DNA from: Symsagittifera roscoffensis
Taxonomy: Eukaryota; Xenacoelomorpha; Acoela; Convolutidae
Length of the DNA stretch: 64,000 nucleotides
Assembly (NCBI RefSeq): GCF_963678635.1
Contig: NC_087066.1
Location: forward strand, 2,389,745-2,453,744
Reading direction: 5' to 3'
A program made the translations under genes and the position numbers. How positions within the stretch are numbered: position 1 is the first letter of the stretch; the number at the start of each line of letters is the position of its first letter. The notes under the pieces were generated by a model. The model did not search any database, was not told the origin of the DNA, and saw only the letters and a program-made list of their open reading frames with translations. Of this stretch, positions 21,541 to 31,605 are shown piece after piece.

Positions 21541-23489
21541 AATAATCCATCAAACTGCAAAGCAGTCGCAAAAAATAAAGAACATCAAGAAATAATGTTT
21601 TTCGATTGGAAAACACAACTCGCAAAAATACAACTCACACGAGATTTATCCGACAACACAATAATCTATCAAGGAATTAGATTACCTTGTAAAAACGATC
21701 AAGGTTATTGTGATCTTACAACACGGACACAAGCAACAATTGTTTGGTTTCCCGAAGATACATGCACAGCATTTCAAGTAGCGAAAATACACGCTCGAAT
21801 GATAAAATTTCATGAAAAAAATTTTATTGAATCAATTCCATACGAACAAGTCCATCCATCACGAAAACAAAGTACTGACTTCCGAAAAATCCATAATATA
21901 GAAAATAAAATAACACGTTTCCAAATATATCAAGAAACAGAAATCGCATGCAAATACAGGAACCCACTTTACAAAACACAATATTCTGAAATACTAGTTG
22001 AATACGGAAAAGGTTTCGACATGACTACTGGAAAAAAACATTGACCCTTATGCCACAGTTCACCCTCTAAACGAAGGAACATCTTATATACCAGTTAATT
22101 TTCAAAAAAGCAATGGTCAACCTGGTGGAAAACTAAAGCCACATGACACTAGAAGTACACGTTTACAAGAACTATCACTAATGAATAACACTTATTTTGG
22201 TAATATCCACTATGATATCCACTTAGATATGAAGTTAGACTACACGATTAGTCGAATTTTTCAAGAAATGTCACTCTCCGAATTAGAAACACTTCACCAA
22301 CTATGCGAATTAGAAAGGACACAAATCCTACAATCACTCGCACTAGCAGTATTAAAAATACCCTACGCAGGATATTTATTGTCAGGAAATAGATCAAATT
22401 TTCTAGACTACGAAGGAAACATTTTATGGTTTTATACTTGTACCAAAAAAGTATCACCATTGTATGTTTTTGAAGATAAACGCTGCTATAAAAGAATCCC
22501 TATATTTTATAAAAATAAGGTACATTTTGTTGACACACTTTCAAGACGAACTTATTTTTTGGGATACCGCAGTCCCACGTGGATCAAAAAATAGCCACAT
22601 TGTAGTACAATTGAACCCTGATGAAGATAAATATTATCTTCTTACTCCATACCACACGTTAATGCAATCACTCAAAAAATGTTCACCCGAAAGCATCAGA
22701 GCTATTGCTCGTAATCCAAATATTGATTTACAATCAATTGGAATATATTCAAAATCAGATATCCAACACCACATTAGAACACAACAATTCCAAGAACTAT
22801 TAACACAAACGGACACTATACAAAGACAATCAATTGATCAAAGTTTACGAAAACTTGCCAAAACCGCAGGATTTGCAGATATTTATACACAAGATTATAG
22901 CGGATCTTTTAAAGACATTAAAGACTATATATATCTAAACGGTGAAAAATACAGACCACAAGATATTTCACCTATAAAAACTTTTAACTTTGTTACCCTA
23001 AAAAATGAAATTCTCGATTTTCTAGGATGGCCCTATTACATCTTAGAAAAATGAACTTTCCTATACGCAATGTCTAACTTTATAGGACTTCTTTTTTCAC
23101 ATTTAAAAGGAATCTATAACACATGCGCTATACACACACAAGTAAATAGACAAGCAAGTTTAGCCCGCATACTATTTGCAGGATTTTTTGGAGTTTTTTC
23201 TTCATCAATAAACAAAATTCTCATAGACGCACAAATAAAAGAATATAATACAAAAATAGCGACAAGACAAAACACATACGACGAAGAACATAATAAAATA
23301 GAAGTAACACCTACCGCACCACAGTTGCCACCCCTACCACATAACCATCCCTTATCCTTAGTCCCACGTAATTTCCGATACCTAGCAATAACACATAACC
23401 CAAATTTTAGACAAAATATATCACAAAGTCCCATACAACCTTTAATGACACATCATTCACAAGATGATAATACTCGTGAACAAATATAG
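21541..23489 (+). pseudogene. Envelope-like ORF, broken in three places
   Basis: Three consecutive frames form one coding block. Part one is 21541-22041 (frame 1; Cys-containing, QGYCDLTTRTQATIVWFP). Part two is about 22035-22594 (frame 2; LHQLCELERTQILQSLALAV, Cys pairs near YTCTKK and DKRCYKR). Part three is about 22555-23489 (frame 0), with an in-frame TGA near 23052. Towards the C-terminus is a hydrophobic stretch (SLARILFAGFFGVFSSSINK) followed by a Pro-rich tail. A Cys-containing ectodomain, a late hydrophobic segment and position between pol and the 3-prime LTR are the pattern of retroelement env genes. The true N-terminus is lost in the pol deletion. No named env family is assigned. 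Frameshifts and the stop mean no product is made. Confidence 0.55.
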
Positions 23490-23545
23490 AACAACCCCAT
23501 ACCACCGCTTTTCAGTCTCAAAATAATCATTTTTTTTAGCCCACG

Positions 23546-24773
23546 ATGAGCCGACAACTTGGAGCCCTACACCGCTCAAATTCACACCCAACCAACCTCC
23601 ACACTATAATCCCAATAATCCCACTTTTTGCTTTCCCACCACCCGATTTCCCAACTATTAATATATCATCAAGCACGAATTCGGATACTAACTCAGATAT
23701 TTCAGTTTTATACTCCATCTCACAACTTAATAACCCTAATATAGAAACCCCTGACGAATTTGCAGACTCCGAACTATCTCCATCCAATAATTTTCAAACC
23801 AACTCCTCAGTTTTTTCAAAATCCCCTTTTCAACCAATCCCACCAAATAATTCACTCCCATCCGTTTCCACTCCTTCTTATGCTTCGCAAGTAGCCCCAA
23901 CCTACTCTCCACTTCATTCCGACCGATCATCTAATAGTTTTCCAGATACCCCCCAATATTCCCAGGAACTCGATAATTTTATCACCCTACAACAACAGTT
24001 AATACACATTAACACCCTCATCATACATCAAATTTCATCTACAATGGAATCCTCAAACCCACCTACTCCTACACCCTCTTCAGCTTACACTGCATCATTA
24101 GCACAATCATCCATATCCACCGAAACATCTAATAGCACTAACCGAGCTTATCGCACTTTTAAAAGGAAATTCCCGAACCATCCATTCCCGACCAAACCAG
24201 GAACAGCCTGCGAATATATTAATCATCCACAACACACCAACACAAAAGATTTTCTAGCAATCAACTTACACTCATTCCCACAATATACATTAAACACACC
24301 TAACGACACTAACGACAAACGTAGTTTTGTAGATGAACATGTTTTAATGCCCACACTTCACTGGACAGCATATTACCATTTCACTTATCCCCTTTGCCTG
24401 CCACTATCTAGTACTCATGACGACATAGAAAAGATTAAAAATATACTATATAGACTCACCGCAACACTGACACCTAGACAATTTACTTATGTAGGATATA
24501 AAAAATTACTAAAAACAATCACTGCACCTCGAGCTAACGAATTTACAATTGAATATTACGACCATAATATCATCCGACCTAATCAAGACCAATTTCTAGA
24601 TGACGACCGCTTCGCTAACCTACAACTAACAGAGAAATTTTTCATCAAAACGTCATATGTATTCACACTTAATATTTTTTGTCAGAAAATATGATCACAT
24701 CATTTCTGAAGCACTAACTGATATTCAAGCTTACGAAAATTTTAAAGAAAATTTCAGTTATTTTCACTAACCT
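23546..24773 (+). pseudogene. Accessory ORF downstream of env, unknown function
   Basis: A 382-codon open frame, the longest intact frame in the element. Residues 1-200 are extremely rich in Ser, Pro, Asn and Thr (SSSTNSDTNSDISV), as in a disordered domain. From about residue 200 the sequence turns into ordinary globular composition (YRTFKRKFPNHPFPTKPGTA, LHWTAYYHFTYPLCLPL). A one-base shift near 24,683 allows the frame to continue to about 24,773 (YDHIISEALTDIQAYENF). I recognise no domain. It lies 60 bp after the env-like block and is on the same strand, so it would be a further gene of the retroelement, possibly expressed from a spliced mRNA. It could also be a captured host sequence. Confidence 0.5.
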
Positions 24774-24934
24774 TTCACTTCCTTGCACCACATGAAAGCG
24801 ATTTGCACTGTTCACACGACATTATGTTACGCACTAAACAGACTCATACATATACATACTATCGCTTCATACAAAATCATTTTGATTTACATACTCCATC
24901 AAGACAACCACACCATCGTTTTCAGTTTCCTAAC

Positions 24935-25356
24935 TCGAAGTACACTTCACCATTTTTCTTAATTTCACCTATTGCATCAAGGATACTAACCTCCACGGCA
25001 TCCTCCGCAATTATGACCCAGTAACACAAATGTATATATTTTGTCCCATCACGAAGGCCTTTAATGCCGAAGAATCCAGACCCTTCCTTATCCCACATGA
25101 ATTTATCCAACCTATAGAAATCCCAATATTAGAATTTATTCACAATACTAAATATAATCACAAAATACATAACATCATTCAAAACACACCTTATGAGTTT
25201 GCAGTAGGCACCGAAGAACTAAAAACCATTAAAGCACTTCAATTGCTTTGGCCACTGCTCCAAACTAAAAACATCATTCGCATACTAGCAAAATTACTAA
25301 CAAATTCGGAAATAATACATGACATCTTTCCCCACGGCTTTTTCCCAGACGATTAA
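24935..25356 (+). pseudogene. Second accessory ORF piece (or C-terminus of the previous one)
   Basis: Frame 1 is open from about 24,935. From the Met at 25030 it encodes 108 residues of mixed hydrophobic character (FLIPHEFIQPIEIPILEFIH, then LKTIKALQLLWPLLQTKNII) to a TAA at 25354. It has no low complexity and no recognised domain. An intervening part at 24,803-25,024 is also open in another frame. I suspect 23546-25356 was a single protein of about 600 residues, but that is inference. Confidence 0.4.
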
Positions 25357-26958
25357 CAAGTAAGTATAATTTACAAATATTCTTCACTAATAAATTTAAA
25401 TTAGTACTAACCGTTCTTTATTCATATTACTTTTACATTTCTAGTCTTCATACCACGATCATCTGCAAAAAAACGGAAAAGAAAAACAAAAAATAAACTT
25501 GTTAAAATGCTTCTAAACTTCATTAATATTTTGCACAAAGTACTATAATAAAATTCATACCAAATGTAGTAAATTAATCTATAAATTATTTCCCCATGAA
25601 GCAGTAAAAATAATTACGATGAAAATTTGTAATTTAAAATTTCCCCCAAACGCAGTAAAATTCAAATTCTATGTAATAAATTGATAAAATGAAAATGCAG
25701 TATTAACCTTTTATTATTTTCATTCACTCGCACAAGAATTCTATCCAAACTCGCACAGCTCGCCCACGAAGAATTGTTTAAATATTGATTTTAAGTTTCA
25801 AGTTTTAACACTCAACAACTCTAACACGCGATAACAAGTTTTGAACTTTCCTTTAACCCGGTTGGAAAGGAATTATATACTAAGCCAAACTAACCAACGC
25901 AGCTTACTAAACACTACAAATCATAAAATAACAGCATGACTAAGAAAAGAAAACCAACTGGATAATTTATTCTTTTGAAGACTATTATAAAGTCTAAGAA
26001 AGAAATAATAAAACACAAAAAAGTCGAAAGACAAACCCATACCACGAACAATTTGCTTTTTGGAAAAAGGACATAACCAACAAGACATAAGAAAAACCAC
26101 AACAAACCCAACATAAAACGTTGTCACATAACAGGACCCCCTCATAAAAACCGCATGAAATCATACTCCCACTCCTGGCCTAACCCACCAGGAAGGACGT
26201 CCTGAGCATGCTCTATAGCCGGCCTAACCCACCGCGCTACATCCACGCTTTGTGACCACACCTCTATTTTTAATAAGAGCTACTCAAGGGTGAGTAACTC
26301 TTCAAAATAACCGAACTAAAACAAAAAGCTTTTGTGAAAACAACTAACTAAAATCATAATTAAAAAATATTAAACTAATAAATGTTTTATAAAATGTAAA
26401 TTACATTATGCAATACATAGATCAGAATATAACACCAAGGACGAACATCTAAAGACAAAACGACCCCACTACACTCGAGAGAGAATGGCCAACCACAACC
26501 GACATGCCGCACACAATCACAACTCAAAGGATTTAGAGTACGACTTGACTTCGCAGCAAAGGACCTCATTGAACCAGACCAATGACCACCTCGATGTTCA
26601 AGTATACGTACAGATCCGAGTAACAAGGCATCCCCTCCAAACACGAACTTCACGCCATTCCCAGACGAAGTTGATCACAAACAACCCCCCACAAATGCAA
26701 GCAGAAATGACATAGCAGAGCATTTTGGATTCTGGAATCTAAAACGATTTCATTCATTGGGGATCACATTCGTTGTTGAACGATTAACTTTAGCGTCCTG
26801 GACCTTCCTTAAGGCATTGGTTCTAATCAAGGACCTCTCTTCTCCAGGAAACAGGGAAAAAAGAAAATGATGTTCGCCACATACCAACGTTCATCATCCA
26901 TCCTTCAATTGCAGAAGAAAAGAGATAAAACTCAAAAATTCTGTAAACCCCGGATGGG
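25357..26958 (+). other. Long 3-prime non-coding region of the LTR element
   Basis: About 1.6 kb without a convincing gene separate the accessory ORFs from the 3-prime LTR. The part from about 25,735 onward is shared, in opposite orientation, with 53,685-54,905. Shared landmarks are the stretch around ctcgcacagctcgccca, and two adjacent 10-bp palindromes at 26194-26213. A short frame at 26485-26715 is Thr/Gln/His-rich but is not clearly conserved in the other copy. The purine run ggatggg at 26952-26958, directly before the LTR, is a candidate polypurine tract. Confidence 0.6.
26194..26213. promoter_or_regulatory. Adjacent palindromes AGGACGTCCT and GAGCATGCTC
   Basis: Two 10-bp perfect palindromes lie end to end in the 3-prime non-coding region. 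In the related minus-strand copy the block is at about 54387-54406, with GAGCATGCTC perfect and the other reduced by one mismatch (AGGACGTCCC). Conservation between diverged copies suggests a functional binding site. The factor is unknown. Confidence 0.4.
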
Positions 26959-27367
26959 TGGAACCTGATCTAAACTATGTTTCATTATTTATAATTTAGA
27001 CATTTAACCATTGTAAAGTATTTAATATTAACCAATCACAATCCATCTAACTAACTACCCACTTATTTGTAAGTGCTGAAATTACTTGTAATTTCAGCAC
27101 CAGAGAGAATTGAATTTAACTTAGAAAATAGTTGCCTCTCCCGAGTACTTCAGCTGCCGCAACAATACCATTATACTCTAGATCTATTGAGCCTAGCAGA
27201 GACTAGTTAAACACCCTGAGACTAGTAGTAATAAGAGTAAGATTAGGATCGGTATTAGACTAAGAAGTTGCACGAATCTATCCAGCCGAAAATAAGATAG
27301 CGTGACGAGCAGACGGTGTACCCTATCCGAAATTACTCTATGAGTTAACCACATCGGTTATAACTCA
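26959..27367 (+). repeat. 3-prime LTR
   Basis: Matches 14836-15245, starts TGGAACC and ends ACTCA. It carries the same 28-bp palindrome at 27073-27100. It is followed by CTAC, identical to the four bases before the 5-prime LTR. Confidence 0.92.
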
Positions 27368-27371
27368 CTAC

Positions 27372-29040
27372 CTATTTTAAATGTCATATTTCTAGGTCTG
27401 TTTTCTTTTATAACAACCTGTTCCATTTCTGGATTTCTGGATGGGTATGAAAAAATTTAGCTTACAAAAAAAAACATTTAGCATCTGAAGTCAGGAGCAT
27501 GACTAATCAAGATAGAAGAAATTTAAGTATGCATAGCGAATCATTCTCAGCAAAACAAATTTCATTGTCTCACCGGACAGCTTTCAGAAAATTGGCTTTC
27601 TCTTGTAAATTGTGGAAGAAGTTTTCCGCACCTGCGGAGAAAGTTACTACAGATGGTGAAAACTGAAAATTTTGAAAACCTGAAAAAAAAACAGGCTGTT
27701 CTAGAAACTATCTTTCTATTCTCACATAGACGTAAGCTTAAATAAATTGACATCGGTCACTCTAATAATTGTTGTCGACAAAATCCCAGTAAATTTTATC
27801 AAAAATGGACATCAAGAAGAAATATTACGCTAACGGATCAAAAAACTCTAATTCAGTTTCTCTTTTTTGAAATACCCACTTCAACAAAATATCCGAAAAA
27901 ATTTACTTCAATGTGATTGAATTGTATCAAACAAGACTTATCAAAGGGCAAATAAAATCAGCTACCATCTATGTGAGTAGTATCAGTAATTGGTTTCAAG
28001 GACTCATCACTTTATTCCAAATCTTATTTTAATGTTTGCCTAAAATGCAGGAAGTTTTCCCAATGGCAAGCTTTTGTACTCATTTAATTTTTAAAAAGAC
28101 ATTCATGCCAATTGAATCATTTTCAGCCAAAACGTCATTCTAATTAGTGCAATACTTATGCTTAATTGCGCAAATTCTATGAAGAAAAAAGAGGCTGGGA
28201 CAATTTATACTATCCCGCAAGGAAGTTCCGTGGAATATAGTTGATTAAAATGGATTTTAAGAGACGTTGTCCCAAAAGTTTGGAAAAAGTTAATTACAAA
28301 GGAATCATAATTGTTATAAAACAAACAGAGTAGAAATCAATTTAATCACTTATAACCGATTATAAAGATTTTACTAGAATATATTAGGTTACAAAAATTT
28401 TTTAATGAGTAAAAGCCTATATTTTCCAAAACCTTCACAGTAAATTTTCAAAACTTAAATGTTTTAATCGCTAAATTTTTATATTTGGCTACAGCAGGTT
28501 AATTATTGCCACAGGTTAATTATTGTATTAGTTTTTATGTTAATTTATTAAACATGTTAATTATTATGTTAGTTTGGTTGCGAGTGTGAAATACCAATTT
28601 TTTAAACATACAAACAATCAAGAGACTCTAAAACAGTTTCCATAACTTATTTTCTCAAAGTTCTAATCAAAAAAAATACAGCGGTTTTTTGCGATACTAT
28701 TGAACGGCGTAATTAAAATGGCGTCTTAAATTGCATATCTTATAAATTTAAACAAAAATTTAAACCGTTTACTAATTCAAGGGTTTACATATCTACTTAC
28801 CCTTGTGATAAAAAGCGATAAACAAGATAAGGAAAAAATAAACTTGGACTACATCGGCAATAAAGTCAATACGCCAATTGATAACGGTTTTTGAAGAAAA
28901 AAGACAAGATTATGTTTTTTAATCTAAAAAGCATCTCTCCAAAAATTGAACAAAAAAATTTGAGTACTTAACCGTATACCACTCAACGTTTTACGAGTAT
29001 ACGTACCCTGATGCACAAATCTCAATGCCTGTAGATTCCA
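27372..29040. other. AT-rich intergenic DNA
   Basis: I see no gene, LTR or inverted repeat in this stretch. Open frames are short and of low coding character on both strands. Confidence 0.5.
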
Positions 29041-29057
29041 ATAATGCCGTATCAATT

Positions 29058-29222
29058 GAGTCAAACAAAAAAATGTGCTCAAAAGGTGTTGTTTTCACTT
29101 AAAAATGAAAAGGCCTTTGATAAAATCTTCTATCAGTTTTTTTCGAAAATTAGTTGCAGCAGCAAAGAGCAGAAACCTTTTTTGTTTGACTTACAATTTG
29201 AGCACATTTTTTTTGACTATTA
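29058..29222. repeat. Small inverted-repeat (foldback) element
   Basis: The left arm around 29060-29082 (gtcaaacaaaaaaatgtgct) and the right arm around 29198-29221 (gagcacattttttttgac) are inverted copies. They enclose about 115 bp with no coding signal. It could be a tiny MITE or a chance foldback. No target duplication was identified. Confidence 0.45.
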
Positions 29223-29511
29223 TCTAGTAACTGTGCTTTTCTACTCGGATACGACTTCTGACTTCTTAGGTTTTTTCTGAAGTCATTCCGTTTTGTCAGC
29301 GAGAAGCTAGAAAAAACATTAAAAAACTGAAAGTTTTCCCTCAATCCACGAGACACAAGAAAACTTGTTATGGTTCTTCAAATTTTTTCTAACAAATTGC
29401 TACTTGTGAAAAAATGAACTCAGTGAGAAAAGCAAAAATTTTTTTCATGGGAGAAACCAAGAGTATATTTGATACATCAGATCATTTTTTCTTGAAACTG
29501 CATCAACATGA

Positions 29512-29745
29512 AACATGCATATATACATACATACCTACATTTTCACATGCATACATACATACATACATACATACATACATACTTACCTAGATACATACAT
29601 ACATACATACATACATACATACATACATACATACATACATACATACATACATACATACATACATACATACATACATACATACATACTTACACACACACAT
29701 ACATACACTTATAAAAACTACATGCATCCAAACATACATACATAC

Positions 29746-29776
<31 letters not shown>

Positions 29777-30538
29777 CATACATACATACATACATACATA
29801 CATACATACATACATACATACATACATACATACATACATACATACATACATACATACATACATACATACATACATACATACATACATACATACATACATA
29901 CATACATACATACATACATACATACATACATACATACATACATACATACATACATACATACATACATACATACATACATACATACATACATACATACATA
30001 CATACATACATACATACATACATACATACATACATACATACATACATACATACATACATACATACATACATACATACATACATACATACATACATACATA
30101 CATACATACATACATACATACATACATACATACATACATACATACATACATACATACATACATACATACATACATACATACATACATACATACATACATA
30201 CATACATACATACATACATACATACATACATACATGCATACATACATACATACATACATACATACATACATACATACATACATACATACATACATACATA
30301 CATACATACATACATACATACATACATACATACATACATACATACATACATACATACATACATACATACATACATACATACATACATACATACATACATA
30401 CATACATACATACATACATACATACATACATACATACATACATACATACATACATACATACATACATACATACATACATACATACATACATACATACATA
30501 CATACATACATACATACATACATACATACATACATACC
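29512..30538. repeat. CATA tetranucleotide microsatellite, about 1 kb
   Basis: CATA/TACA units run almost without interruption from about 29,749 to 30,538, with one substitution at 30,235. A more degenerate flank (cttacctag, cacacaca and similar) lies at 29,512-29,748. Because a 4-bp unit without stop codons leaves reading frames open, long YIHT/MYVC open frames appear on both strands here, and they are artefacts. Confidence 0.98.
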
Positions 30539-31334
30539 GACACATATACATGAAAATATACGCATATACATACATACTTGTAGATCAAAAAGTGAAATTT
30601 TTTAAAACGGTTAAAACGGTTTTAAAAAAAGTTGAATAGACCAAATTACTTGCAAAGCGTTGTCAAATAATGCCGTTACGATAATGATCCTTCCTAGACG
30701 CGTATGACCCGTTTCAATTTGTAGAAAATACCATATGTAGAGAGTGCCATTAAAGAAAAATTTATATATTCATTCATCTTTTTGACTTTCAATAATCTTG
30801 AAACGCGAAGCGCAAAATTCAAATCTGAGATGGAACAAATTCTTAATTTATGGAATTAACAATTCCGGTCTACCGAGGTCAACACCGGTCTTAAATTTTT
30901 GATTGAAAAATCAACACAACTTAATTAGGTGTCTTCACGCCGTTCATTGAGAACAACAGGAAAAGAAAACTGCATAAATAATTCCCGAATCACGATACAT
31001 TGCAAAGCGGTTCCAATTTATAGACTGTATCCTTTCACAGTTGCAGAGGTTGCCAGTCAATAAACAGCATTGTCTAAGAGCTGAATGGGTCCAACAGCAG
31101 AAAAACAAAAAAAAATCAATTTTTATCAGCTAATCGGCAATAGTAAGATTTGACAAAATTTACCAAAAAAACCTAATATATTATGCATAATTTGAGGAAT
31201 TTGATCGAGATCTTTTTCAATTCAATAAAGTAAATTGCTGAAGTTACCCAATACATGTACATTTTTTCTTTTTCTTGGTTTTATTGACGTTTCTAATGAC
31301 TGTTTTTATCAATTAGTCCGTATAAATTGTTCCC
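30539..31334. other. AT-rich intergenic DNA
   Basis: No gene, repeat boundary or RNA gene recognised. Confidence 0.5.
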
Positions 31335-31432
31335 GCACTAAATCCACCAGGATAAACTCCCACCGGATACATTCCCCCGGGACTAAATCCCCCATAGGAC
31401 AAAATCAACCTAGGACAAAATCGCCCATGTAT
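31335..31432. repeat. Degenerate ~16-18-bp minisatellite
   Basis: About six loosely similar units occur in a row, of the kind actaaatcccccatagg and acaaaatcgcccatg. Each has an A-rich start, atc, then a C run. The drift is strong and no unit is repeated exactly. Confidence 0.5.
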
Positions 31433-31605
31433 TATTCAGCATGATGGAAATCAAATTGTACTCCTATAAGAATGAGCTTTGATTGCAAAATTAATAATCA
31501 CGTGGCACCACCTCCCCTTGCTTATTTTAAACTACATCTGAAGAAGGGGACTACGATTCAATCATTAAAACGATTGTTTATTTGGAATTCAGCTAGCGGT
31601 TTAGA

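Larger units (their letters stand above)
14832..27371 (+). mobile_element. LTR retroelement (Ty3/gypsy-type) with env-like and accessory ORFs, pol-deleted
   Basis: Two LTRs in direct orientation (14836-15245 and 26959-27367) begin TGGAACC and end CTCA. They are flanked by an identical CTAC on the outside (14832-14835 and 27368-27371), which is a 4-bp target-site duplication. Between them on plus lie, in order: a primer-binding-site candidate, a small basic ORF, a long gag, a retropepsin, then directly an envelope-like ORF, further accessory ORFs and a long 3-prime non-coding region. No RT, RNase H or integrase motif is present. The internal region is conspicuously A-rich on the coding strand, unlike the GC-richer element at 0-10.5 kb. 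Stops and frameshifts affect every long ORF, so the copy is defective and could only have moved in trans. Confidence 0.9.

Noticed and set aside
29044-29356. Overlapping small ORFs near 29.1-29.3 kb
   Set aside because: They arise from an inverted-repeat foldback and A/T-rich sequence, with no coding character.
29515-30639. Open frames of 280-374 codons on both strands (YIHT and MYVC repeats)
   Set aside because: They are read-through of a stop-free 4-bp microsatellite, not proteins.
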